DNA from: Algoriphagus zhangzhouensis
Lineage (GTDB): Bacteria > Bacteroidota > Bacteroidia > Cytophagales > Cyclobacteriaceae
Length of the DNA stretch: 64,000 nt
Reading direction: 5' to 3'
Assembly: GCF_900148515.1 (NCBI RefSeq)
Contig: NZ_FRXN01000001.1
Coordinates: forward strand, 682,001 to 746,000
Shown here: one piece after another, positions 36,566-45,283 of the stretch
Numbering within the stretch: position 1 is the first letter of the stretch
How the letters are laid out: each line of letters opens with the position of its first letter
Program-made: the position numbers and the translations under genes
The notes under the pieces: model-generated
Databases searched by the model: none
What the model was told of the DNA's origin: nothing
Seen by the model: the letters and a program-made list of their open reading frames with translations, nothing else

Positions 36566-38458
36566 ATGCCTCAAACCAAAAAATTCATCATTGATTTTGA
36601 CAGTACCTTTACTCAGGTAGAAGCTCTGGATATCTTGGGAGAAATCTCTTTGCAAGGAGATCCAAAAGCAAATGAAAAACTTCAAGCAATCAAAGATATA
36701 ACTGATAAGGGAATGGAAGGCTCATTGACTTTTCGTGAAAGTCTAGAGCAGCGATTAGATATCCTTCAAGCAACCCAAGCTCAGATTTCTGATTTGATCG
36801 ATGCTTTGAAGCAAAAAGTATCTAAATCATTTGAGAGAAATAAAGAATTTCTTCAGGAAAATGCTGAAGACATATTCATTGTTTCCAATGGATTTAAAGA
36901 TTTCATTATTCCTATTGTTGGTGAATTCGGAATCAAAAAAGAAAATGTATTTGCCAATGACTTTGTCTATGATGAAGTGGGTAATATCGTCGACTTTAAT
37001 AGAGAAAACCCTCTTTCTAAAAACAACGGAAAAGCGGAAACCATCAAACAAATCAATTTAGATGGCGATATTTATGTAATCGGTGATGGATATACCGATT
37101 ATGAAATCAAAGCTTCAGGTCTTGCTAACAAGTTTTATGCTTTCACTGAAAATATTCACAGACCGAAAGTAACTTCGAAAGCGGATCATGTTGCTCTTAG
37201 TTTAGACGAAATTCTATACATCAATAATTTGAACAAGAAATTCTCCTACCCAAAAAGCCGAATTAAAGTTCTTCTTCTTGAGAATGTTCACCCTATCGGA
37301 GTGGAATTATTAAAAGAAGAAGGCTATCAGGTGGAAGTCGTGGCATCCGCCATGAGCGAAGATGAGTTATGCGAAAAGATCAAGAATGTTTCAATCCTTG
37401 GTATTCGTTCCAAGACTAATGTGACCAAGAAGGTCTTAGAAAATGCGAATCGATTGATCTCAATTGGAGCATTTTGTATTGGAACCAATCAAATTGACCT
37501 GGAGACTTGTCAGGAAAAAGGAATTGCAGTATTCAATGCACCTTTTAGCAATACTAGATCTGTGGTAGAAATGGCGATCGCGGAAATCATCTTCTTGATG
37601 AGAAACTTCCATGATAAGTCTCTGAGTATGCACCAGACCAAATGGGATAAATCAGCAACTGGAAGCTTTGAAATTCGTGGTAAAAAGCTAGGTATTATTG
37701 GGTACGGAAATATTGGTGCTCAACTTTCAGTTTTGGCTGAAAACATGGGGATGAATGTTTTCTACTACGATGTAGTTGAAAAGTTAGCTCTAGGAAATGC
37801 TACGAAACTTGATTCTTTGGATGAGCTATTAAGTACTTGTGATGTTATTTCACTCCATGTGGATGGAAGAAAAGATAATAAGTGCCTGATTGATGCTGAC
37901 AAGATCAATAAAATGAAAAAGGGTGCTTACCTAGTGAACTTGAGCCGTGGTCATGTGGTAGAAATCCCAGCTTTGAAAGAAGCAATACTTTCTGGTCATT
38001 TGGCTGGTTGTGCAGTAGATGTATTCCCTGAAGAGCCTAAAAACAATTCAGAACCATTTGTTTCTGAATTAATCGGTTTGCCAAATACAATACTTACCCC
38101 ACACATCGGTGGAAGTACTTTGGAAGCACAGCAAAATATTGCCCGATTCGTTCCGGGTAAAATCATGGAATATGTGAATACCGGAAACACTTTCAACTCG
38201 GTGAATTTCCCTAATATTCAACTTCCTTTCTTGAAAGATGCACATCGATTGATCCATATCCACCAGAACGAACCAGGGGTTTTGGCTAAAATCAATCAAG
38301 TTTTGGCTAATTATGAAATCAACATCAATGGTCAGTATTTAAAGACCAATGAAAAAATCGGTTATGTAATTACCGACATTGACAAGGCATATACTGAGGA
38401 AGCGATTGAAGCACTTAAAGCCATCCCGGGAACAATAAGGTTTAGAATTCTTTATTAA
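36566..38458 (+). CDS. serA: Fused phosphoserine-phosphatase-like / phosphoglycerate dehydrogenase / ACT protein
   Basis: 630 residues in three parts. Residues 1-220 are a HAD phosphatase: Asp10-Phe-Asp12-Ser-Thr, SNGFKDF, and GDGYTDYE, as in SerB. Residues about 228-545 are a D-3-phosphoglycerate dehydrogenase with GYGNIGAQLSVLAENMG (NAD loop), NLSRGHVV (catalytic Arg), PEEP (Glu) and PHIGGST (His). About 560-630 is an ACT domain, the usual site of serine feedback. One chain thus holds the first and probably the last steps of serine synthesis; serC is not in the window. A terminator follows. Confidence 0.9.
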   Translation: MPQTKKFIIDFDSTFTQVEALDILGEISLQGDPKANEKLQAIKDITDKGMEGSLTFRESLEQRLDILQATQAQISDLIDALKQKVSKSFERNKEFLQENAEDIFIVSNGFKDFIIPIVGEFGIKKENVFANDFVYDEVGNIVDFNRENPLSKNNGKAETIKQINLDGDIYVIGDGYTDYEIKASGLANKFYAFTENIHRPKVTSKADHVALSLDEILYINNLNKKFSYPKSRIKVLLLENVHPIGVELLKEEGYQVEVVASAMSEDELCEKIKNVSILGIRSKTNVTKKVLENANRLISIGAFCIGTNQIDLETCQEKGIAVFNAPFSNTRSVVEMAIAEIIFLMRNFHDKSLSMHQTKWDKSATGSFEIRGKKLGIIGYGNIGAQLSVLAENMGMNVFYYDVVEKLALGNATKLDSLDELLSTCDVISLHVDGRKDNKCLIDADKINKMKKGAYLVNLSRGHVVEIPALKEAILSGHLAGCAVDVFPEEPKNNSEPFVSELIGLPNTILTPHIGGSTLEAQQNIARFVPGKIMEYVNTGNTFNSVNFPNIQLPFLKDAHRLIHIHQNEPGVLAKINQVLANYEININGQYLKTNEKIGYVITDIDKAYTEEAIEALKAIPGTIRFRILY

Positions 38459-38472
38459 TTAATAATTGAGTT

Positions 38473-38498
38473 TGTCACATTGAGCGGAGTCGAAATGT
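38473..38498. repeat. Short intergenic repeat-like motif
   Basis: The stretch with core ACATTGAGCGGAGTCGAAATGT has complementary ends (ACATT/AATGT). From memory, very similar motifs are scattered between genes in many Bacteroidota genomes; only one copy is seen in this window, so repeat status is not shown here. Confidence 0.4.
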
Positions 38499-38542
38499 AT
38501 TATTAAAAATATTTCTTTTATCTCGCTTTCAATATTATTAAT

Positions 38543-38581
38543 AAGGGTTGATTCAGTTAAAATTGAATCAACCCTTAATTT
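38543..38581 (+). terminator. Intrinsic terminator after the serA fusion gene
   Basis: AAGGGTTGATTCA 38543-38555 pairs perfectly with 38564-38576; a short T-run follows near 38579-38583. Confidence 0.75.
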
Positions 38582-38614
38582 TTAAATAAAAACAATTCAG
38601 TATATAACTTTATC

Positions 38615-38642
38615 GTCCTTTTTCCTATAGGTGAAAAAGGAC
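38615..38642. repeat. 10-bp inverted repeat
   Basis: GTCCTTTTTC 38615-38624 and GAAAAAGGAC 38633-38642 are perfectly complementary, around a loop containing most of CCTATAGG, itself a palindrome. Confidence 0.6.
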
Positions 38643-38986
38643 CAATCCCGACAGCTGTACGGGACCACCGCTGTTCATTTTTGGGTTAAAATCAATTTCC
38701 TACCCACACGTCGGCAAACTCCTCAATTTTGCATTGACTCTTGTCTAAACTTGAAGTATGTGCTAGAAAAATTTTCGTCAAACAAGCCTGCCTGCTGCAG
38801 GCAAGCCTCCTAGTTGCAGCCCTCACAATTGTTTTCTTAACACCCAAAACTGAAAGGCGGGTCCAGACTAAAATTGATATTCTTGACTTGATTTATAGTT
38901 GTCTATTTTCTAATGGTCTAAAATTTTCCACCGGATATAAACTATACCATTTGCTTTGAAGTGGCTGGTGACGGATTGAGGTCAAC

Positions 38987-39047
38987 AAGCGTTAAGAAAA
39001 TCGGCTAGTTCCGAACTTGTTCGGAAATCCGGCGATTTTTAGCGTTT
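38987..39047. repeat. Long imperfect hairpin of about 61 bases
   Basis: The tip TTCCGAAC 39009-39016 and GTTCGGAA 39019-39026 pair perfectly. Outside it, AAGCGTTAAGAAAATCG and CGATTTTTAGCGTTT pair with a few mismatches, wobbles and bulges out to 38987 and 39047. It could be a structured RNA, a mobile-element end or a recombination site; nothing in view decides. Confidence 0.55.
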
Positions 39048-39248
39048 GACCCAAACCGGCAGAAAATGACCGAAGGCATTTTCAAGCCAATTCAAGCAAA
39101 AGACTTTGGGGGACTTTTGGTCTTTCAAAAGTGCCAAACATAGAAGCCTTGTCTTATCCTTTTTCTATGTTCCAAGATTATAAAAAAACTTTCCCCAACA
39201 ATTTTGGCCCTAATTTTAAGAAAAAACATATAAAACTATATTGTTTTT

Positions 39249-39692
39249 TTAAGCTTCTAATGCCCTTCTGAGGTAATTTATTTGTCCTAGATGATAGTTG
39301 AAATGACCATATAAGTGATTCAAAAAGAAAGCATAAGTCATTGGTCTACCAAATTTTTCATCTGGATATAATTCATCCAATTTTTGATCCGATAATCCTT
39401 CCAAACTGCTTGTAACTTGTTTGATAACCAAATTAATTTCTTCAAGCATTTCATCTCTATATACCCCTTTTCCATTGAATTCAAACTCTCGGTCTCTTAC
39501 ATAATCAAAGCCTCCCATATCATGGCAGATAAATGTTCGAAGGTTACCGATTAAATGAAGGGCAAGGTTACCAGATGAATTGGTAATTACTCCTGTTGTT
39601 TCCCAAAGTTTTTCTTCGGATTGGAAGGCTTTCAATTCATTTTGCAAACGTTTTAAATCACGTTCGAATAGTTCTGTTAAAGATTTAAGCAT
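39249..39692 (-). CDS. DinB-superfamily protein (DUF1572-like)
   Basis: 147-residue four-helix-bundle protein. Metal-site histidines fit the DinB fold: His in LALHLIGNLRTF (about residue 46) and the pair in HLYGHFNYHLGQINYLRR near the C-terminus. The superfamily includes metal-dependent thiol transferases (bacillithiol S-transferases, mycothiol-dependent enzymes); this subgroup is uncharacterised. It lies 36 bases downstream of the muramidase gene. Confidence 0.8.
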   Translation of the reverse strand: MLKSLTELFERDLKRLQNELKAFQSEEKLWETTGVITNSSGNLALHLIGNLRTFICHDMGGFDYVRDREFEFNGKGVYRDEMLEEINLVIKQVTSSLEGLSDQKLDELYPDEKFGRPMTYAFFLNHLYGHFNYHLGQINYLRRALEA

Positions 39693-39728
39693 GGTTGGTG
39701 ATAAACTTTAAAAATTTGTGATTGGTCA

Positions 39729-40550
39729 TTATTTATAACGGAGGTAAGCTCTTTCCATTTTCTCATCATATTTGTTTTGAGCTTGAGCAGGTCCATTATA
39801 ACATATGGCAAACTTAGTCCAATTGAGAGATTTTAGGTGAACTAAACATCCGAATTTTAGTAAATATTTACCAAATGCTTCCAGATGATTTCGCTCATGT
39901 TTTTCCATTTCATCCACAAATTCTGAAATAGAGTCATATCCTAAAGCATTATAATGAAACCCCATAATTTGATAGCTCCCCCAGGAACAAGATGCTAGTG
40001 CTGCGTCTTTGATCATTGGATTAACTCCAAGATTAACCGCTTTTTCAAGTCTTTCATATTCTCTCGTTCCTCCTAAATAATGCTGTTTGGTCCATTTAGG
40101 ATAGAGAATATCAGAATTATTAAAATTGGAAAGAGAAGTAGGATCCACTCCTCTATTTTTCAGTTCCTTCCAAAAAATATGACCTTCAAATAGAATTTTG
40201 GGCCGACCATCAATTAAAAAGCCTTTTCCGCTGCTTTCTACTTCATTGACAGCTTTGACTGCAGCCAATTCAAGTCCGTATTGATCCGCGAAATTTATTA
40301 AATCCTGTTCTTCCAAAAATTTGCCACCAAAGGCATCAGCAGGATTGGTTTTTTCAATAATTATAGTCCAAGTTTTAATACCCACTTTGCCATCTACCAC
40401 TAGATGGTTTTTGGATTGAAAATCAATAACAGCTAACTCAGTACTTTTTCCAAAATAACCAGTAGCTGTAATTTGATAACCTAATTTTGCCAGGAGCTCC
40501 TGTAAAAATGCAACGCTGGAGCCACGGCTTTTATATTTAACAAAGTCCAT
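39729..40550 (-). CDS. Endolysin-like N-acetylmuramidase with peptidoglycan-binding domain
   Basis: 273 residues. The N-terminal peptidoglycan-binding domain (about 5-65; GSSVAFLQELLAKLGY, TELAVIDFQSKN) is followed by a DUF3380-type N-acetylmuramidase domain (about 90-273) with VNEVESSGKGFLIDGRPKIL (catalytic Glu) and CSWGSYQIMGFHYNALGY. No signal peptide is seen, which is typical of phage endolysins released by a holin. No holin or other phage genes are nearby, so it may be a domesticated lysin. Confidence 0.88.
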   Translation of the reverse strand: MDFVKYKSRGSSVAFLQELLAKLGYQITATGYFGKSTELAVIDFQSKNHLVVDGKVGIKTWTIIIEKTNPADAFGGKFLEEQDLINFADQYGLELAAVKAVNEVESSGKGFLIDGRPKILFEGHIFWKELKNRGVDPTSLSNFNNSDILYPKWTKQHYLGGTREYERLEKAVNLGVNPMIKDAALASCSWGSYQIMGFHYNALGYDSISEFVDEMEKHERNHLEAFGKYLLKFGCLVHLKSLNWTKFAICYNGPAQAQNKYDEKMERAYLRYK

Positions 40551-40617
40551 GACATGAAAAATTTTAGATCTGTTCTAAAAGTTACCAGTTGCCATGGACA
40601 ATTCCAATATTTAGAGC

Positions 40618-41973
40618 TTATTCCCCATTATCTACCACATTCTTTCTTGGACCAAATCTGCCTGGTTTTTTGGCTGTTCCACTTGGATTTGGCTCCTGAT
40701 TCGGCTTAGATTGTTGTGGTTGGGAAGAAGCTTGATCATTACTTCTTTTCTTGAAGTTACTTTTCGGGTTTTTATTGAATGGCTTCTTTTTAAAGCTTCC
40801 TTTATTTCCAGATTTTGACTTTTTGGGCTCGCGGCTGTAAGTAGGTCCAGTTTCCATTCCTTCAGGCAAAGGCAATTGATTCACCTCCATCCCGATTAGG
40901 TTTTCAATTCTGGTAAACTTGTATTGATCCTTAGGATTTACAAAAGTGATAGCCTCCCCTTCTTTGTCAGCTCTAGCAGTCCTGCCGACTCTGTGAACAT
41001 AATCCTCTGGATCGCTTGGAGTGTCATAATTGATGACCAATTCAATTCCCACAACATCTATACCCCTTGAAATAATATCAGTTCCAATCAAAATCTTTAC
41101 AGACTTGTTTTTGAAAGCTGACATGATCTTCTCACGTTCCACCTGATCCAAATCTGAGTGAAAGGCTTCAACATCAAATTTCTTTCTTAATGCCCTATAT
41201 AGGTTTTTTACCTTCTCTTTGGTAGAAGAAAAAATTATTACGGCCTCATAAGATTTCTGAGAAAGTATATTTGCTACTAAATCCTCTTTCTGTGTATCGT
41301 AGACAGAATAAAAGGACTGTGTAACCCCTTCAGCAGTTTTTCCAATAGCAATTGAAATCTCTTCAGGTTGATTTAATATTTTCATACTAAACTGCCTGAT
41401 TTTTGGGGGCATAGTGGCTGAAAAGAGAATGGTTTGTCTGTTCTTAGGGAGATAATTGACGATTTTCAAAATATCATCAGAAAATCCCATATCCATCATT
41501 CTATCGGCTTCATCTAAAATCAGGTGCTTAAGAGATTTTAAATCAATTTTTCCTCCAGCTAATAATGCGATTAATCTACCCGGAGTAGCGACCACGATTT
41601 CAGCACCAGTCACCAAAGCTCTTTTTTGTTGTTCCCAAACTACACCATCTCCCCCTCCATAAACAGGGATAGAACTAATTCCCAAGAAATATGCAAAACC
41701 TTGAATTTGCTGATCTATTTGAATTGCCAATTCCCTCGTAGGTGCAAGTATCAATGTGTTCAAAGAACTAGAACCTGACTGGCATATTTTATTTAAAACT
41801 GGAAGAATAAAAGCAGCTGTTTTACCTGTTCCTGTCTGAGCACAAGCAATCAAGTCTTTATTTTGAAGGATTACAGGGATTGACTTTTCCTGAATTGGAG
41901 TGGGTTGTTCGAACCCCATAGCATCAAGACCTTCCTGAAGTGCAGGTTCAAAATTAAATGAAGAGAAATCCAA
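40618..41973 (-). CDS. DEAD-box RNA helicase, RhlE-like
   Basis: 451 residues with all core motifs: Q-motif (FEQPTPIQ 21-28), Walker A AQTGTGKT (45-52), PTRELA (78-83), DEAD (154-157), SAT (185-187) and HRVGRTAR in the second RecA domain. After about residue 375 comes a basic, low-complexity tail (KKSKSGNKGSFKKK and Gln/Pro/Asn-rich), as in RhlE-group helicases that aid ribosome assembly or cold adaptation. The gene appears to stand alone. Confidence 0.93.
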   Translation of the reverse strand: MDFSSFNFEPALQEGLDAMGFEQPTPIQEKSIPVILQNKDLIACAQTGTGKTAAFILPVLNKICQSGSSSLNTLILAPTRELAIQIDQQIQGFAYFLGISSIPVYGGGDGVVWEQQKRALVTGAEIVVATPGRLIALLAGGKIDLKSLKHLILDEADRMMDMGFSDDILKIVNYLPKNRQTILFSATMPPKIRQFSMKILNQPEEISIAIGKTAEGVTQSFYSVYDTQKEDLVANILSQKSYEAVIIFSSTKEKVKNLYRALRKKFDVEAFHSDLDQVEREKIMSAFKNKSVKILIGTDIISRGIDVVGIELVINYDTPSDPEDYVHRVGRTARADKEGEAITFVNPKDQYKFTRIENLIGMEVNQLPLPEGMETGPTYSREPKKSKSGNKGSFKKKPFNKNPKSNFKKRSNDQASSQPQQSKPNQEPNPSGTAKKPGRFGPRKNVVDNGE

Positions 41974-42089
41974 ATTGGGATAATTTTAGAATGAAAAACT
42001 TTCGGCTTCAGCCTGACCAAATATAGTGGGAATTCGTTCAGAAAGCCAATTTGCAAAAGTTTAGTCGGTGAATTCTAGTTTTTACGAGC

Positions 42090-42121
42090 ATTGCTTTCAC
42101 AAGATTATCTGTGTAACTTTT
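42090..42121 (+). promoter_or_regulatory. Possible promoter of the 42157 gene
   Basis: ATTG 42090-42093, 20 bases, then TAACTTTT 42114-42121, each box one base from the Bacteroidota consensus. The leader would be about 30 bases. Confidence 0.35.
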
Positions 42122-42156
42122 AAAAAGCTATATTATTTACCCAATCTAATCCTTCT

Positions 42157-43221
42157 ATGCTACCTAAACCCGCAAATCGATTATTGTTTTGCCTGCTCCT
42201 ACTTTTTATTTCTCCACAGCTTTTTGGACAGGTATTTAATATCTCAGGAAAGACCATTGACTCAGAGTCAAAGAACTTTCTAGATGAGGTTTCAATCACT
42301 TTAAAAGGAACAGCCTATGGCCGTGTAAGTGCTGCTGGTGGGCTTTTTCAATTTTCAGAAATACCTGAAGGAAGATACATTATCAGCTTTAATCTAGATG
42401 GGTATAATAAATTGGAAAAGGTGATCGATCTAAAAGAAGATATTGATTTGGAAGAAGTCGTTTTGACTCGTTTTGGAGCAGAAGGTTCTGGAGCTGCTTT
42501 ACAAAAGTCTATTCGATCTAATAATATTGTGGCTCTGATGAACGACCGTCCCAATTTCGTTGGAGGCAATATGATCATGGGTATTCCGCCAGAACCAAAA
42601 AAAGTTGAGGGGAATAACTATTTAGACACAAAATGGAATGCGGCTTCTATTCTCCTTTATCGTGATCAACAAATGCTGGAAGGTTTCAGAGTACGATATA
42701 ATATTGTTTCCAATATGTTTGAGTTGATGGAGCCTGAAAACAATCTGGTATCAGTGATGCCTGGTCTCCGAATCCAAAATATTGTATGGGTTGACTCTAC
42801 CTATAAAGTCCCACGATATTTCGTAAATGGAATGGACTTTTTGGATGAAGGAGTTCCTATCTCAGGCTTTTTCGAAGTATTGGTTGAGGGAGAACTTCCA
42901 TTGATGAGAAGGACGATGGCTGTCCTAAAAGAATCCAATTATAATGCTGCTTTGATGGTTGGTGAAAGAAATGATCAAATCATCAAAAGGAATTATTATT
43001 ATTACCTGATAGGAAAGGATCTGATGGAAATCCCTAAAAACAGGAAGAAATTTTACCTGATTTTTGAGGATCAAGCACAAAAAATGAAGGACTATGCCGA
43101 TGAAAACAACCTGGATGTAAAACAAGCCAGTGATATCTTTAAAGTTTTCACCTATTATAATTCACAATTTCCAGGTTTTGAACCCATCATGAGCCAATTA
43201 CTTGATGAAACCACCAATTAA
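42157..43221 (+). CDS. Secreted protein with carboxypeptidase-regulatory-like domain
   Basis: 354 residues. A signal peptide (about 1-24, ending FGQ) precedes a CarboxypepD_reg-like beta-sandwich (about 28-105; NISGKTIDSESKNFLDEVSI, IPEGRYIISFNLDGY). The remaining 250 residues are not recognised; they contain NNIVALMNDRPNFVGGNMIMG and a region rich in Tyr. This domain pair without a receptor barrel is common in Bacteroidota but uncharacterised. It ends 15 bases before ggt, so the two are probably co-transcribed. Confidence 0.75.
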   Translation: MLPKPANRLLFCLLLLFISPQLFGQVFNISGKTIDSESKNFLDEVSITLKGTAYGRVSAAGGLFQFSEIPEGRYIISFNLDGYNKLEKVIDLKEDIDLEEVVLTRFGAEGSGAALQKSIRSNNIVALMNDRPNFVGGNMIMGIPPEPKKVEGNNYLDTKWNAASILLYRDQQMLEGFRVRYNIVSNMFELMEPENNLVSVMPGLRIQNIVWVDSTYKVPRYFVNGMDFLDEGVPISGFFEVLVEGELPLMRRTMAVLKESNYNAALMVGERNDQIIKRNYYYYLIGKDLMEIPKNRKKFYLIFEDQAQKMKDYADENNLDVKQASDIFKVFTYYNSQFPGFEPIMSQLLDETTN

Positions 43222-43236
43222 ACCATTCACCCAATT

Positions 43237-45105
43237 ATGAAAAAACTTTACCTGATTGCCACCTTTTTGATTTCCTGGAACCTTTATGGACAGGGTCTAC
43301 CAGGATTAGGAGCAGGAACAACTCCCAATAACAAACCAATTCTACATGGTAAAAACTGGGTTGCCATCACAGGAAAGCCCTTAGCGGCAACTGCTGGCGC
43401 TTCCATTTTCCAGCAAGGCGGTAATGCTGTTGATGCAGCTTGCGCCATGATTGCAGCTACTAGTACGATGTGGGATGTACTATCATGGGGAGGAGAAACT
43501 CAAGCTTTGATTTATAATCCTCATACCAAAAAAGTTATCGCTATCAATGCTTTGGGATACGCTCCAACAGGTGCCACTGTGGAATATTACAAATCTCAAG
43601 GAATGGATTACCCACCTCAATTTGGACCATTAGCAGCGACCACTCCAGGAACTCCCGGTGGAATCATGACCATGCTTGCTGAGTATGGAACCATGAGTTT
43701 GGAACAAATTCTAAAACCGTCAATGGATTTGGCAAAAGGATATCCTTTAGAAGCTCAAACTGCCAATGCCATGGAGGCTCAAAAGGCAAGGATCAAGCAA
43801 TGGCCATATTCTAAAAAGATTTTCCTTCCTCATTTAGGTGAAGAAAGAGAAGCTCCTGAAGTGGGTGAGATCTTTGTACAAGACGACCTATATGAAACGC
43901 TTTCCAAAATGGTTCAGGCAGAAAAAGAAGCTTTAGCAGCTGGAAAATCCAGAAAAGAAGCGATTTACGCTGCCTATGATCGCTTTTACAAAGGAGATAT
44001 CGCAAAAGAGATTGTAAGAGGTACTCGAGAGCAAGGGGGATTATTCACTGAATCTGATTTGGCAAATTGGAAAGTGAAAATCGAAGAACCCCTACATGTA
44101 AATTATAAAGGCATTGACGTATACAAACTTCAGGAATGGACTCAAGGTCCTGCATTGCTTCAATCTTTAAACATCCTGGAAAATTTTGACCTGAAGTCAA
44201 TGGGCTATAATTCCGCTAATTATATCAATACAGTTTACCAGGCAATGAGTTTGGCCTTTGCGGACAGAGACTTTTACTATGGTGATCCAGCCTATGTAGA
44301 TTCTCCCATGGAAGGACTACTTTCCAAAGACTATGCGAAGGATCGAGCTAAGTTGATTGGTGATATAAATGATCCTAAAATAGGTCCAGGTGACCCCTAT
44401 CCATACCAAAATGGGACAAATCCTTATTCTGATATTCTCAAAAAGAATCAACAAGGAATAGCAGCATTGAATCCAGAAGACTTTAATCAGGAATTGGATC
44501 CAAAGTTCATCCAGGACTTTCAGAGTGGAACTACTTCTGTGGAAACAGCTGATGCGGAAGGCTGGGTCGTTTCAGTAACTCCAAGTGGTGGTTGGATACC
44601 AGCTGTAGTTGCAGGAAATACAGGCGTTGGCCTTTCTCAAAGAATGCAAAGTTTCGTTTTGGACGAAAATCTCAATCCATACAACTTACCTGAACCTGGA
44701 AAAAGACCTAGAGTGACATTAACTCCAAGCTTAGCTATGAAAGATGGAAAGCCATTCTTGGCATTCGCTGTTCAAGGTGGGGATTCCCAAGATCAAAACC
44801 TATTGCAATTATTCTTAAATGTGGTAGAATTTGGAATGGACATCCAAGAAGCTACTGAAGCAGCCAATTTCAATTCATATCAAATGCAAAGTTCATTTGG
44901 TGATCATGAAATTCGACCTGGCGCTATCGTTTTGAGAGAAGACACACCATCTTGGATCACCAAGGAATTGGCAGGAAGAGGTTACAAAATCGAATTATGG
45001 AATAAAACCTCTGGTCCTTTGAATGCCATCTGGTTTGACTGGAAGCATGGAAGTTTCTGGGGTGGATCCAGCGATTATGGAGATGATTACGGAATAGCTT
45101 GGTAA
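43237..45105 (+). CDS. ggt: Gamma-glutamyltransferase, secreted
   Basis: 622-residue N-terminal-nucleophile enzyme that cleaves gamma-glutamyl bonds of glutathione and similar compounds. A signal peptide (about 1-19, ending YGQ) sends it to the periplasm. The N-terminal GGNAVDAACAMIA motif and the small-subunit start at Thr432-Thr433 (QSGTTSVET) are visible; self-cleavage should occur just before one of these Thr. The residue after the Thr pair is Ser where many members have His. VTPSGGWIPAV and the C-terminal GGDSQDQ further mark the family. A terminator follows. Confidence 0.88.
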   Translation: MKKLYLIATFLISWNLYGQGLPGLGAGTTPNNKPILHGKNWVAITGKPLAATAGASIFQQGGNAVDAACAMIAATSTMWDVLSWGGETQALIYNPHTKKVIAINALGYAPTGATVEYYKSQGMDYPPQFGPLAATTPGTPGGIMTMLAEYGTMSLEQILKPSMDLAKGYPLEAQTANAMEAQKARIKQWPYSKKIFLPHLGEEREAPEVGEIFVQDDLYETLSKMVQAEKEALAAGKSRKEAIYAAYDRFYKGDIAKEIVRGTREQGGLFTESDLANWKVKIEEPLHVNYKGIDVYKLQEWTQGPALLQSLNILENFDLKSMGYNSANYINTVYQAMSLAFADRDFYYGDPAYVDSPMEGLLSKDYAKDRAKLIGDINDPKIGPGDPYPYQNGTNPYSDILKKNQQGIAALNPEDFNQELDPKFIQDFQSGTTSVETADAEGWVVSVTPSGGWIPAVVAGNTGVGLSQRMQSFVLDENLNPYNLPEPGKRPRVTLTPSLAMKDGKPFLAFAVQGGDSQDQNLLQLFLNVVEFGMDIQEATEAANFNSYQMQSSFGDHEIRPGAIVLREDTPSWITKELAGRGYKIELWNKTSGPLNAIWFDWKHGSFWGGSSDYGDDYGIAW

Positions 45106-45140
45106 AACCACTTTTCGCAATCAAGACGAAAAAATCTATG

Positions 45141-45169
45141 AAAAAGGCAGCTTTAGAGCTGCCTTTTTT
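45141..45169 (+). terminator. Intrinsic terminator after ggt
   Basis: AAGGCAGCT 45144-45152 pairs with AGCTGCCTT 45157-45165 across TTAG, followed by T to 45169. Confidence 0.9.
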
Positions 45170-45283
45170 GATATGTCATATTTTTTCAAAAGATACTGTC
45201 TGTTTTAGAACCATTACTTCAAATTCCTTCGATAAAACCCAAGCATTTTGTTTACTTTAAAGGCAGTAAAAACAACCAACCAA

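Larger units (their letters stand above)
38577..39248. other. Gene-free stretch rich in palindromes
   Basis: No convincing coding sequence is present on either strand; the short frames here have odd composition. It holds at least four inverted repeats: 38615-38642 (10-bp stem GTCCTTTTTC), 38646-38664 (TCCCGACAGCTGTACGGGA, one bulged base), 38789-38803 (TGCCTGCTGCAGGCA) and the large hairpin at 38987-39047. Base composition is more GC-rich than the neighbouring AT-rich gaps. It may be an accumulation of dispersed palindromic elements or a decayed insertion. Confidence 0.6.

Noticed and set aside
38631-38959. Two overlapping short frames in the gap after serA
   Set aside because: They run through palindromic elements, overlap each other in different frames and lack any domain or start context.
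38987-39047. attC-type integron recombination site
   Set aside because: A long imperfect hairpin is present, but I see no paired core boxes and no gene cassette or integrase nearby; kept as an unexplained hairpin.
42068-42283. 71-codon plus-strand frame upstream of the 42157 gene
   Set aside because: It overlaps the signal peptide region of the 42157 gene in another frame and has no recognisable product.
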